Of a stretch of 64,000 bases of DNA, positions 18,373 through 26,865 are shown piece after piece. Location of the stretch: assembly GCF_001999245.1 (NCBI RefSeq), contig NZ_CP019630.1, positions 2,232,001 to 2,296,000 of the forward strand, given 5' to 3'. The notes below the pieces were generated by a model. It searched no databases. It worked only from the letters and a program-made list of their open reading frames with translations, and was not told the origin of the DNA. The stretch's first letter is position 1. Each line of letters starts with the position of its first letter. The DNA is from Roseibium algicola (GTDB lineage Bacteria > Pseudomonadota > Alphaproteobacteria > Rhizobiales > Stappiaceae). The position numbers were made by a program, and so were the translations under genes.

Positions 18373-19868
18373 CCGACGGCCTCGTCCTCGTCGTCGGACA
18401 GATCCAGCCAGATGGTCTTCAGCTGGGTGTACTGGTCGTGTGCCGCCAAACTGTTGTCCCGCCCGCCGAAACCGGACTGTTTGAACCCGCCGAACGGCGT
18501 GGTGATGTCGCCTTCGCCAAAGCAATTGACGGTCACGGTGCCGGCCCGGATCGCCCGGGCACCACGCAGCGCCTTTCTGGCGTTGCCGGTGAAGATCGAG
18601 GCGGCAAGGCCGTACTGTGTATCATTGGCCAGCGCGATGGCCTCATCGAAGCTTCTTACGGTCAGAACGCTCAAGACCGGACCGAAAATTTCCTCCCGCG
18701 CAATGGTGGACCCCGGATCGGTTTCCAGAACGGTCGGTTCGACGAAGGCGCCATCGCGGCTGCCGCCGCCCATCAACACCTTTGCGCCCTTGTCCAGATA
18801 GGAACTGACCTTGGCGAAATGATCGCTGGAGACGAGCGCACCGACACGATGCTCCGGATCAAGGGGATCTCCCATCGTCCATTCCCGCGCATGGGCCAGG
18901 ATACGCTCCAGCAGCGCTTCCTTGATGTCTTCTTCCACGATCAGGCGGGAACTTGCCGAACAGTTCTCGCCCATGTTCCAGAACGCGCCATTGACGACGT
19001 GAGCAGCCACCCGGTCGAGATTTTCCGCGTCCTTCAGGACAACGCTCGGGTTCTTGCCGCCCATTTCCAGAACAACCTCCTTCAGGTTGCTGTCGGCGGC
19101 GTAGCGCAGGAACCGGCGGCCGGTTTCCGTCGAACCGGTGAAGGAGATCATGTCGACATCCATGTGCCGGCCAAGCGGTTCACCGACGTCCGGACCGGAG
19201 CCGGGAACGACATTGAAGACACCCCGCGGAATGCCGGCTTCCATGGCAAGTTCCGCGATGCGCAGGGCGGTGAGCGATGTTTCTTCGGCCGGCTTGACGA
19301 TGACCGAACATCCCGCCGCCAGCGCCGGACCGATTTTCCAGGCGAGCATCAGCAGCGGAAAGTTCCAGGGCAGAACCAGCCCGACGACGCCAACCGGTTC
19401 GCGCACGATCATGGCGATGTGATCATCGGAGGCGGGCGAGACCTGATCGTAGATCTTGTCGATCGCCTCTGCGTGCCATTTCAGGCAATGGATCGTCTCG
19501 GGCACATCCACGATTTCGCAATCGTAGATCGTCTTGCCGCTGTCGAGGCTCTCCATCACGGCCAGCTCCCGCCGGTTGCGGGTGATGAGCTTGGCAAAGC
19601 GGATCAGCGTGTCCTTGCGGTCCGCCGGATGCAGCTTCGACCACCGGCCGTCCTCAAAGGCTTCCCGGGCCTTCAGCACGGCGAAATCGACATCCTCTGC
19701 ACCACAGGCTGCCACGGAGGCAAGTGTCTCGCCGGTGGCGGGATTGACCGTCTCGAAGGTCTTGCCCGACGCCGCCGGGCGGTAAGAGCCGTCGATGAAG
19801 GCATTTGTCGGCAAGGTCAGGCCGGCAGCGAGCGCCTTGTATTCCTCGCGCGTCAGAAGGTCGGTCAT
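18369..19868 (-). CDS. NAD(P)-dependent aldehyde dehydrogenase
   Basis: 499-residue aldehyde dehydrogenase with all catalytic residues: Asn169 (PWNF), Lys192 (VKPAEET), Glu268 (LEMGG) and Cys303 (ENCSAS). The start at 19868 has GGGAGA 6-7 nt upstream and lies 3 bp after the DHDPS-family stop; the much longer open frame upstream is inside that gene and is not coding. Chain context (lyase, dehydrogenase, oxidase) suggests alpha-ketoglutarate semialdehyde or a similar omega-aldehyde as substrate. Sequence alone also resembles gamma-glutamyl-gamma-aminobutyraldehyde dehydrogenases (PuuC), matching the PuuB-like look of the oxidase. Confidence 0.88.
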   Translation of the reverse strand: MTDLLTREEYKALAAGLTLPTNAFIDGSYRPAASGKTFETVNPATGETLASVAACGAEDVDFAVLKAREAFEDGRWSKLHPADRKDTLIRFAKLITRNRRELAVMESLDSGKTIYDCEIVDVPETIHCLKWHAEAIDKIYDQVSPASDDHIAMIVREPVGVVGLVLPWNFPLLMLAWKIGPALAAGCSVIVKPAEETSLTALRIAELAMEAGIPRGVFNVVPGSGPDVGEPLGRHMDVDMISFTGSTETGRRFLRYAADSNLKEVVLEMGGKNPSVVLKDAENLDRVAAHVVNGAFWNMGENCSASSRLIVEEDIKEALLERILAHAREWTMGDPLDPEHRVGALVSSDHFAKVSSYLDKGAKVLMGGGSRDGAFVEPTVLETDPGSTIAREEIFGPVLSVLTVRSFDEAIALANDTQYGLAASIFTGNARKALRGARAIRAGTVTVNCFGEGDITTPFGGFKQSGFGGRDNSLAAHDQYTQLKTIWLDLSDDEDEAVG

Positions 19869-19870
19869 GA

Positions 19871-20788
19871 TCATTCTCCCGCCGTGATGTCTTGAATGGT
19901 GGATTTCAGAACCCGGACGACCTGGTCGAGCTGGCGCTTGTCGTCCTTGTTGAGCGCCTTCAACGGCGGGCGCGGCGGACCGGCATAGAGCCCGCTCATT
20001 TCCACCCCGTGCTTGACGCATTGAATGAACTTGCCGCCCTGTTCCAGCACGCGCATCAGCGGCATCATTGCCGACATGATCCGCCGCCCCTTGCTGAAAT
20101 CCCCTTCGACGGCGCAGGCCCGGTAAAGGGCAACATGTTCTTCGGGCAGGAAATTCGAGCCGGCGCACACCCAGCTGCGTGCCCCCCAGGCGAAGAATTC
20201 CAGCGCCTGATCGTCCATGCCGCAGGACATCTGGATGTGCGGGTAGTCGCGTGCCAGAAGGTGGACGCGGTTGATGTCGCCAGAGCTTTCCTTGATGGCG
20301 CAGACATTGCGCGAACGGCCAACCCGGTCGAGGAATTCCTCGCCCATGTTCACCCCCATCCGTCCTGGATAGTTATAGAGCATGATCGGAAGATCGGCGG
20401 CCCGGTCGATGGTCAGGACATTGAGCGCGTTTTCCCGCTCCGTCGGCACCGAATAGGGCGGAGTTGCCACCAGAATGGCATCTGCACCGATCTCCGCGGC
20501 ACCTTCCGCAAGCGCGATGGAATCCGGTGTCCTCATGGTTCCCGTTCCCACGATCAGCGGCAGGCGGCCTGCAAGTCTTTGCGCGGTAAAGCGCGCCAGT
20601 TCGAGACGTTCCTCAACGGTCTGGGCATAGTTTTCGCCCGTTGATCCACCGGAAATCAGGCCGTGCACACCACTGTCGACAAGATGGTCGACAACAGCGG
20701 CCAGGGCATCCCAGACCACGTTGCCTTCGCCGTCATAGGGCGTGACCACGGGCGTGTAGATGCCTTCGAACTTCATGATTGGGGTCAT
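19871..20788 (-). CDS. Dihydrodipicolinate synthase/N-acetylneuraminate lyase family lyase or deaminase
   Basis: 305-residue class I aldolase-fold protein. The Schiff-base lysine is Lys166 (AIKESSGD), with Tyr138 in LYNYPG and the substrate-carboxylate loop GGSTGEN (48-54). In hydroxyproline-betaine clusters a member of this family acts as pyrroline-4-hydroxy-2-carboxylate deaminase, producing alpha-ketoglutarate semialdehyde for the aldehyde dehydrogenase encoded next. True DapA is unlikely in this setting. Start placed at the ATG at 20788 (MTPIMKFEG), with GAGG upstream; a second ATG at 20776 is also possible. First gene after the GntR regulator in the same direction. Confidence 0.87.
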   Translation of the reverse strand: MTPIMKFEGIYTPVVTPYDGEGNVVWDALAAVVDHLVDSGVHGLISGGSTGENYAQTVEERLELARFTAQRLAGRLPLIVGTGTMRTPDSIALAEGAAEIGADAILVATPPYSVPTERENALNVLTIDRAADLPIMLYNYPGRMGVNMGEEFLDRVGRSRNVCAIKESSGDINRVHLLARDYPHIQMSCGMDDQALEFFAWGARSWVCAGSNFLPEEHVALYRACAVEGDFSKGRRIMSAMMPLMRVLEQGGKFIQCVKHGVEMSGLYAGPPRPPLKALNKDDKRQLDQVVRVLKSTIQDITAGE

Positions 20789-20801
20789 CGCGGTGTCTGC
20801 C

Positions 20802-21512
20802 TCATGCGGATTTGAGTTTGGGTGGGATGCCGAGCGGAGCTTCCAGGCCTTCAGGCATGACAAACAGTTCGATCTGGTCACGCGAGAGAGCCCAGTGCTC
20901 CAGCGCCAGTTCCGCGGCGCGGTTGTCGTCGCCCTGCTCGATCGCCTCGATCATCTCGTCATGCTGGCGGCCGGCCAGCTCGAGGCGATCTTCCTTCGCA
21001 CCGGACTTGGGGCGGAAGAAGGTCATGCCGATCCGGGTATGGTCGATCAGCAACCGGTCAAGGCTCGCCAGCAGGTAGCTGTTGCCCGCCATGTGGCCGG
21101 TGATGCGGTGGAAACGGTCGTTGGTGAGTGCCCGTTCAATCACGTCGCCACTTGCCATGGCGGCCCGGAATTCTTTCTGAGCCTGACGCAGTTCCTCGAT
21201 CTGTGCCGGCGTCGCGTTCTGCGCGGCGAGCCGAAGCACGGCGCTGTAGATCAGCGGTGCGGCAAGGAAGAAGTCCCGCAGCGTGTAGTGGGTCATGTCG
21301 GAAACGCGCGCACCCCGATTGAGCTGCAGCGTGACATAGCCTTCACCCGCCAGCTGCTGCAGCACCTCGCGCAAAGGGGTCCGGGAGAGGCCGTAGAGAT
21401 CACACAGATCGGTTTCTTCCAGCGGGCTGCCGGGCTTGCGCTCCAACGTCAAGATCGCACGTTTCAGATCCTCATAGGCATTCGACTTTGCCGTGCCGCG
21501 TACAGGGGGCAT
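20802..21512 (-). CDS. GntR-family (FadR/VanR subfamily) transcriptional regulator
   Basis: 236-residue GntR regulator: winged HTH at about 12-75 (AYEDLKRAIL, LSRTPLREVLQQLAGEGYV) and an all-helical FCD effector domain with likely metal ligands in NDRFHR, HMAGN and the C-terminal ALEHW. I prefer the ATG at 21512 because GGAG stands 6 nt upstream; ATG at 21524 is the alternative. Heads the operon with lyase, aldehyde dehydrogenase and oxidase. A strong inverted repeat at 21545-21565 just upstream is its probable autoregulatory operator, also placed to affect the divergent AraC-type gene. Confidence 0.88.
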   Translation of the reverse strand: MPPVRGTAKSNAYEDLKRAILTLERKPGSPLEETDLCDLYGLSRTPLREVLQQLAGEGYVTLQLNRGARVSDMTHYTLRDFFLAAPLIYSAVLRLAAQNATPAQIEELRQAQKEFRAAMASGDVIERALTNDRFHRITGHMAGNSYLLASLDRLLIDHTRIGMTFFRPKSGAKEDRLELAGRQHDEMIEAIEQGDDNRAAELALEHWALSRDQIELFVMPEGLEAPLGIPPKLKSA

Positions 21513-21544
21513 GTGACGCTCCATTCCGAATTCAGTTGACTCGT

Positions 21545-21565
21545 TTGTATACATGATGTGTACAA
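21545..21565. promoter_or_regulatory. Probable GntR operator (9-3-9 inverted repeat)
   Basis: TTGTATACA-tga-TGTGTACAA is an inverted repeat with one mismatch per arm, 33 bp before the GntR start. It fits the TNGTNNNACNA-like half sites used by FadR/VanR-type GntR proteins. It lies between the divergent gntR and GATase1-AraC genes. Confidence 0.65.
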
Positions 21566-21640
21566 TATCAACACAATAATAATACATGCGCCCGAAAGGC
21601 CCTGATCGGCCAGAGGCGACAGAGGCCGGAGAAAAGCGAC

Positions 21641-22618
21641 ATGTCCCGAACCACTGACGTCACCTTCCTGTTGCTTGAAGATTTTTCGCATATCGCCTTC
21701 GCTTGCGCGGTGGAGCCGCTGCGTATCGCCAACCTGCTTCAGGGAGAGGAAATCTACCGGTGGCGACTGGCTTCACCCGATGGTCGAAGGGCGGTCTGCT
21801 CCAACGGAACCGTGACGCTGGTGGATCAGGGCCTCGGTCCGTTGCCCACGCGCTCCAGCCTGTTCCTGATCTCCGGTCAGAATGTCGGCGACCGGGCGGC
21901 GCCGGAGGTGCTGAGCTTCCTGCGGCGCGAGCGTGCCCGGGGCACCCAGATCGGTGCGATCTGTTCGGGCGCCTATATTCTTGCCAAGGCTGGCCTGTTG
22001 AACGACCGCCGCGCAGCCATTCACTGGTCGTTCCACGACAGTTTCGAGGAAACCTTTCCGGACGTGCAGTTGTGCAAGAATGTCTTCGTCACGGACGAGG
22101 CCTTCGTCACCGCATCCGGCGGCACCGCGGCGACCGACATGATGCTGCACCTGATCGGCGAAGCCCACGGTACGGACCTGGCGGTCGCGATTGCGGACAT
22201 GATGGTCTATTCCGGTGTTCGGCCTGCCAACGCGGCCCAGCAGATTTCGCTACAGGCGCGGCACGGAATCCGGAACCCGCATATTGCCGAGGCAATTCGT
22301 CTGTTGAACGAAAGCGCACCCTATTACCTGCCGACATCCGAGATCGCCCGGAAGATCGGCATTTCCACCCGGCAGCTTGAGCGGTTGTTCCAGAAACACC
22401 TGAAGGTGTCGCCGAAACGATTTGCCATAGACCAGAAGCTCACGCGTGCCCGCAATCTTCTGCTGCAGACCGAACGGTCCGTGTCTGAGATCGCCCTGGC
22501 CTGCGGCTACGAATCCGCTTCGCATTTCATCCGCACCTATCAAAACAGGTTCGGCGTGACACCGCACAATCAGCGTCTTTGCTCCACGGGTACACAGGCT
22601 GCGTTTCAAAGGGCATGA
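21641..22618 (+). CDS. GATase1-like AraC-family transcriptional regulator
   Basis: 325-residue regulator with an N-terminal DJ-1/PfpI (class I glutamine amidotransferase-like) sensor domain (about 5-185; the nucleophile-elbow region reads GAICSGAYILAKAG) and a C-terminal AraC double HTH (about 215-315; ARKIGISTRQLERLF and IALACGYESASHFIRTY). Characterised members such as GbdR, CdhR and ArgR respond to glycine betaine, carnitine or arginine, which agrees with a betaine-catabolic neighbourhood. Strong Shine-Dalgarno (GGAGAAAAG). Divergent from gntR, sharing a 128-bp control region. Confidence 0.9.
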   Translation: MSRTTDVTFLLLEDFSHIAFACAVEPLRIANLLQGEEIYRWRLASPDGRRAVCSNGTVTLVDQGLGPLPTRSSLFLISGQNVGDRAAPEVLSFLRRERARGTQIGAICSGAYILAKAGLLNDRRAAIHWSFHDSFEETFPDVQLCKNVFVTDEAFVTASGGTAATDMMLHLIGEAHGTDLAVAIADMMVYSGVRPANAAQQISLQARHGIRNPHIAEAIRLLNESAPYYLPTSEIARKIGISTRQLERLFQKHLKVSPKRFAIDQKLTRARNLLLQTERSVSEIALACGYESASHFIRTYQNRFGVTPHNQRLCSTGTQAAFQRA

Positions 22619-22704
22619 CCGGGTCCTGGGGCTGCGATCTGCCCGCGTATTGAAACGCGGCCCCTATTCCTGGAAAGCCGGTTCCGGCTTCTCCGCCTGG
22701 TCCA

Positions 22705-23787
22705 ATGCCCCATCCTCCTTGCGTGTCTTCGGCCCGTGACTTAGATCCTTGTCTGAAGCCGGTCCGGACCGGAGCCCAAACGGAGGCCGCATCCATTCTT
22801 CCCGTCAGAATTGCAGGCACTGGACATGCCTTGCCTGCAAAGTCCGTCACCTCGGAAACCCTCGATCTTCAGCTGGGCTTTCCTGCCGGACATCTTCAAA
22901 AACTGTCCGGCGTTTCAAGCCGGTTTGTCGCAGCAGAGGAAAGCCAGATAGATCTGGCGGTTGCGGCTTGCCAAGCCGCGCTTGAAAAGGCAGGCCAAAC
23001 GCCTCGGGACGTCGACCTCGTCCTCGGTGCGTGCGGAATTCCCTACCAGACCCTGCCGGCAACCGCGCCGCTGGTGATGCAGAGACTGGGTTTTGCCGAT
23101 GGCACGGCGGCGGCCTACGACGTCAATGCGACTTGTCTTTCCTTCCTGACCGCTTTCGAGCTTGCCGCCAACAAACTTGCGCTGGGGCAAGCAACGTCGG
23201 TGCTGGTGTTTGCTGCGGACATCGCCTCGCGCGCACTGCCCTGGGAAGACCAGCCCGATGTTGCCGCCCTGTTCGGCGACGGAGCGGCTGCAGCAGTCCT
23301 GACGACAGGAGCCGATGATGGCCCGGGCATTGCGGCCTCGCTGCTGCGAACCTACCACTCCGCCTACGCCGCATGCGAGATCGGGGCCGGAGGCACTCGG
23401 TTCGATTTTCACAAGGACCGCGAGGCCTTCGCCCGGCATGCCGTGTTTCACATGGACGGCAAGGACCTCTTCCGTGTCACGCACAAGCACTTTCCGCAGT
23501 TCGTCGACCAGTTGCTGTCGAAAGCCGGATGGGCCCGGCAGGATATCGACCTCGTCGTTCCCCACCAGGCAAGCCCGCTCGCGCTGGAGCACATGATCCG
23601 GGAAACCGGCATGGAGCGCAGCCGGGTGGTCGACATCGGCTGCACCCACGGCAACCAGATTGCAGCATCGCTGCCAACCGCGCTCGACATTGCCTGGCGC
23701 CAGGGCCGGATCGAACCCGGCATGCGCGTGCTGTTGCTCGGGACATCGGCCGGTGTGACCTTCGGCGGCATGGCCCTTGAGGTTTGA
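22705..23787 (+). CDS. 3-Oxoacyl-ACP synthase III-like condensing enzyme
   Basis: Thiolase-fold ketoacyl synthase III (FabH-like, up to 360 residues). The catalytic triad is Cys144 (NATCLSF), His287 (VPHQAS) and Asn317 (HGNQIAAS). Family members join an acyl-CoA starter with malonyl-ACP or another nucleophile. It is the first gene of a six-gene coupled run. The start is uncertain: the ATG at 22705 has no Shine-Dalgarno, while GGAGG sits 8 nt before an in-frame ATT at 22795 from which the protein would begin right at the conserved LPVRIAGTGHALP. It is clearly not the primary FabH by context: there is no other fab or plsX gene and no acyl carrier protein here. Confidence 0.85.
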   Translation: MPHPPCVSSARDLDPCLKPVRTGAQTEAASILPVRIAGTGHALPAKSVTSETLDLQLGFPAGHLQKLSGVSSRFVAAEESQIDLAVAACQAALEKAGQTPRDVDLVLGACGIPYQTLPATAPLVMQRLGFADGTAAAYDVNATCLSFLTAFELAANKLALGQATSVLVFAADIASRALPWEDQPDVAALFGDGAAAAVLTTGADDGPGIAASLLRTYHSAYAACEIGAGGTRFDFHKDREAFARHAVFHMDGKDLFRVTHKHFPQFVDQLLSKAGWARQDIDLVVPHQASPLALEHMIRETGMERSRVVDIGCTHGNQIAASLPTALDIAWRQGRIEPGMRVLLLGTSAGVTFGGMALEV

Positions 23788-24776
23788 CCATGGGGCGCTT
23801 GCTGATCACTGGAGCAACGGGATTTCTGGGCGGAGCCCTGATCCGTCATTTGCGCGCCAAAGGCTCCAACCCGATCGCTCTCGGCCGCAGCGAGTTGCAG
23901 TGTCAGCACCTTGAGGCCGAGGGCTTCGACGTCGTTCGCATGGATCTTTCCAACCCCTGCGACAAGGATCAGATCGCGCCTCTTGGTCCGGTCGACGCCA
24001 TAGTGCATTGCGCGGCGCTCTCCGCGCCCTGGGGACCACGAAGCGCCTTCGTGGCGGCGAATGTCACCGGGACAAAACACCTGCTTGATCTCGCGGAAAA
24101 GCTTGGCGTGCGGCGGTTCGTCAACATTTCCTCGCCCACCGTCTATTTCGAGATGAAGGACAAGGAGAACGTGCGGGAAGATGCGCTGTTGCCGCCGCCC
24201 ATCAACGCTTATGCGGCGACAAAGGCCGAGGCCGAACGGCTGGTGCTGACCCGCGCCGACCTTGGCCCGATCAACCTGCGTCCACGCGGCCTTTATGGTG
24301 CGGGGGACACGACACTTCTGCCCCGTTTGCTCGCCGCAGCCCAGAAGCGGCCCTTGCCGGTTTTCCGGAATGGAGCTGCCTCCATCGACCTGACCCATGT
24401 TGATGATCTGCTCTCAGCCGTCGAGACGGCCCTTGAAGCCTCTCCGGAATGCGAAGGCGAGACGTTCAACATTTCCGGAGGCGAACCTTTGCCGGTGCGT
24501 TTCATTGTCGAGCGTGTCTGTGCCGCCAAGGGCATTCCGGTTCGCTGGCAGAACCGCTCTCTGGCCCCGGCTGTCCTGGTGGCCAGGCTTCTGGAGACGG
24601 CAAGTCTGCTTGTGCCTGGCGCCGGCGAACCTCTGGCGACACCCTATACGCTCGGCCTCTTCGCCTTCCGGCAGAGCCTCGACATTTCCAAGGTGGAGCG
24701 GTTGCTGGGCTGGCGACCGCAGATCGACTTCGAAAGCGGTCTTGCAAAAACACTTGTCGAAGGGAACGCCCGTTGA
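23784..24776 (+). CDS. NAD(P)-dependent epimerase/dehydratase-like reductase (OleD/3-beta-HSD-like)
   Basis: 330-residue extended SDR. NAD(P)-binding motif ITGATGFLGGAL (8-19), Ser116-Ser117, catalytic Tyr143 and Lys147 (YAATK). The phrases ISSPTVYF, LRPRGLYGAGDTTLLPRLL and DLTHVDDL are typical of the 3-beta-hydroxysteroid dehydrogenase/OleD group, which reduces 2-alkyl-3-keto acids after head-to-head condensation. Overlaps the synthase stop by ATGA (a second ATG at 23790 is possible). A natural job here is reduction of the keto product made by the preceding condensing enzyme; this is inference. Confidence 0.83.
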   Translation: MTMGRLLITGATGFLGGALIRHLRAKGSNPIALGRSELQCQHLEAEGFDVVRMDLSNPCDKDQIAPLGPVDAIVHCAALSAPWGPRSAFVAANVTGTKHLLDLAEKLGVRRFVNISSPTVYFEMKDKENVREDALLPPPINAYAATKAEAERLVLTRADLGPINLRPRGLYGAGDTTLLPRLLAAAQKRPLPVFRNGAASIDLTHVDDLLSAVETALEASPECEGETFNISGGEPLPVRFIVERVCAAKGIPVRWQNRSLAPAVLVARLLETASLLVPGAGEPLATPYTLGLFAFRQSLDISKVERLLGWRPQIDFESGLAKTLVEGNAR

Positions 24777-25597
24777 CCCCGGTGTTTGCAAACAGCGCTT
24801 TTGTTTCCGCGCCTGAGCGGTTGGTGGTCCGTAGTGGTGGGCGTCACCCGCTTCGCTTCAAGGTACGCTACGGGGTTCACCAGCACCCGACCGCCGGACT
24901 GGTGCTGATCGATACAGGTTACGGTCCCCGGGTCACGGAAGGTTCTGGGCGCAGTCTGCCGCTTCGGATCTATGCCAGTCTGCTCCGGCCGACGCTGATC
25001 GAAGAGCATCAGCCCACCCGTGTGCTTGATCGCCTGGGCGCAAGCACAGCAGATGTTGCAGCCATCGTGCTGACCCATTTTCACGCCGATCATGTTGCCG
25101 CGCTTCACCTATTCCCGAAGGCGAGGATCTATGCGAAGGCAGCAGTGCACGCTCGTATCGAGGCGCGCTCAAGGTTTTCCAATCTGCGCCACGGCGTCTT
25201 TAACGAGTTGCTGCCGCAGGATCTCTCCAGCCGGATCGTCGATATCGATAAACTCTCGGTCAAGCCCGCTCCCAATGGACTTGGCGAAGGGGCTGATCTC
25301 TTTGGGGATGGCGAGACGCTGGCCGTCAATCTGCCCGGTCATGCGGAAGGCCATTTCGGCATTTGCTTTGCCGCACAGCCGGTGCCATTGCTTTATGCGG
25401 TCGATACCCAGTGGTGTACAGCAGCGCTTGATCCCGGCAAGGCCCCCGGACTGCCCGCGGCTCTTGTCGCTTCGGATCGCCGGGCACTTGCCGCAAGCAG
25501 CCGCCGGGTTGCCGCCTTCCGGGAGCAGTGCGGCGATGTTCTGCTGTGCCACGATCCGTCCGACAGTCCATACGATTTGCCGGAGGTCCCGCAATGA
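24773..25597 (+). CDS. Metallo-beta-lactamase-fold hydrolase
   Basis: 274-residue MBL-fold protein with the metal-binding motif THFHADH (His102, His104, Asp106, His107), the later metal His in LPGHAEGH and a metal-bridging Asp in YAVDTQW. The TTG at 24773 overlaps the upstream stop as TTGA and has AAGGGA upstream, so I take it as start; a GTG at 24782 is an alternative. The frame is open further upstream within the reductase gene but that part is not coding. The similarity looks closest to lactonase/thioesterase-like members. Substrate unknown; hydrolysis of a thioester or lactone made by the neighbours would fit. Confidence 0.82.
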   Translation: MTPVFANSAFVSAPERLVVRSGGRHPLRFKVRYGVHQHPTAGLVLIDTGYGPRVTEGSGRSLPLRIYASLLRPTLIEEHQPTRVLDRLGASTADVAAIVLTHFHADHVAALHLFPKARIYAKAAVHARIEARSRFSNLRHGVFNELLPQDLSSRIVDIDKLSVKPAPNGLGEGADLFGDGETLAVNLPGHAEGHFGICFAAQPVPLLYAVDTQWCTAALDPGKAPGLPAALVASDRRALAASSRRVAAFREQCGDVLLCHDPSDSPYDLPEVPQ

Positions 25598-26865
25598 ACA
25601 GGCGTTTTCAGACTGGCATTGCCTTTGCCGAAACGCTCTGGACCGGCCGCAGTGGCCGATCTCGAAAGGCTTTCGAGGACTGGCAGAAACGTCGACTGGA
25701 TGGCTGGTTGCGCCGGTCGCTTCCCAAGGTCGATTTCTACCGCGACGCGCCGCCGCGCCTCGACAAACTGCCGGTGATCGACAAAGCCATCGTGATGAGC
25801 CGGTTCGAAGCCTTCAACAGGGCCCGGATCTCCGCCGAGACCGGGTGGCAGGCATTGGAGGCGGGCGGCGAGATCGACGGGATCAACATCGGAGCCAGTA
25901 CGGGCACCAGCGGCAACCGCGGCCTCTATGCCATTACCGCACCGGAGCGGTTCCGCTGGCTCGGCACCATTCTGGCCAAGACCTTACCCCGCTTTCTCTG
26001 GCATCCGGAACGGGTTGCGATCATCCTGCCGCAGTCCTCCTCGCTTTACGAAAGCCCGGCCAGACTACGGCAACTGCACTTGCGGTTCTTCGATCTGCGC
26101 CATGGCATCGCTTCCTGGCTGGACGAACTGGAAACCTTCAACCCGACGACCATCGTCGCGCCGCCGAGGGTGTTGCGGTACCTGGCGGAAACGTCAGGCC
26201 GACTTGCCCCTCGCAAGCTATATGCAGGTGCGGAAACGCTCGACCCGATCGACCGGGTCGTTGTCGAAAAGAGGTTCGGCATTCTCCTCGGGCAGATCTA
26301 CATGGCAACCGAAGGCCTTTTCGCCGTGACGTGTGCTCATGGCCGCCTGCATCTTGCCGAGGACGCCAATTTTTTCGAGTTCGAGCCGGTCGCAAACGAT
26401 CTCGTCACTCCGTTGGTGACAGGCTTTCGCCGCGATTTCCAGATCATGGCGCGATACCGGATGAACGATCTCCTGCGCCTGTCGTCGACGCCATGCTCCT
26501 GTGGCTCGCCGCTTCAGACGGTTGATGAAGTGATCGGACGGATGGACGATATCTTTCTCTTCACCAGCGAAGCGGGAACGGACGTACCGGTTACGCCCGA
26601 CATCCTGCGCAATTCGGTTCTGGATGCCTCGCGCGAGATATCCGATTTTCGCCTTGTGCAGGAAGCAGATGGATCGGTGACCCTGCAGCTCCCGCCGGAG
26701 GTGGCGGAGACGAGCGCTGAAGCGGCCCTTGCGGCACTTGGCAAAACCCTGAGCGCACTGGGCCTCTTACCTGCAATTTCGCTCCGCCGGGACAGGCTGC
26801 CCCTGGAAAGCACCCGCAAGCTGCGGCGGGTGGAAAGCCGGTTTAGGCGGCAGGCTCAATCATGA
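25594..26865 (+). CDS. F390-synthetase/PaaK-like adenylate-forming enzyme
   Basis: 423-residue ANL-like enzyme of the coenzyme F390 synthetase/phenylacetate-CoA ligase group. The phosphate-binding loop is GASTGTSGN (about 100-108), a YxATEG-type motif appears as IYMATEGLF, and GRMDDIFLF corresponds to the A8 hinge. No C-terminal carrier domain. It begins on an ATGA overlap with the hydrolase gene. It should activate a carboxylate as an adenylate; the acceptor is open, but the GNAT-like protein encoded next could take an activated acyl group, or the enzyme could close a ring (beta-lactone synthetase in Ole pathways is also an ANL enzyme). Confidence 0.8.
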   Translation: MNRRFQTGIAFAETLWTGRSGRSRKAFEDWQKRRLDGWLRRSLPKVDFYRDAPPRLDKLPVIDKAIVMSRFEAFNRARISAETGWQALEAGGEIDGINIGASTGTSGNRGLYAITAPERFRWLGTILAKTLPRFLWHPERVAIILPQSSSLYESPARLRQLHLRFFDLRHGIASWLDELETFNPTTIVAPPRVLRYLAETSGRLAPRKLYAGAETLDPIDRVVVEKRFGILLGQIYMATEGLFAVTCAHGRLHLAEDANFFEFEPVANDLVTPLVTGFRRDFQIMARYRMNDLLRLSSTPCSCGSPLQTVDEVIGRMDDIFLFTSEAGTDVPVTPDILRNSVLDASREISDFRLVQEADGSVTLQLPPEVAETSAEAALAALGKTLSALGLLPAISLRRDRLPLESTRKLRRVESRFRRQAQS

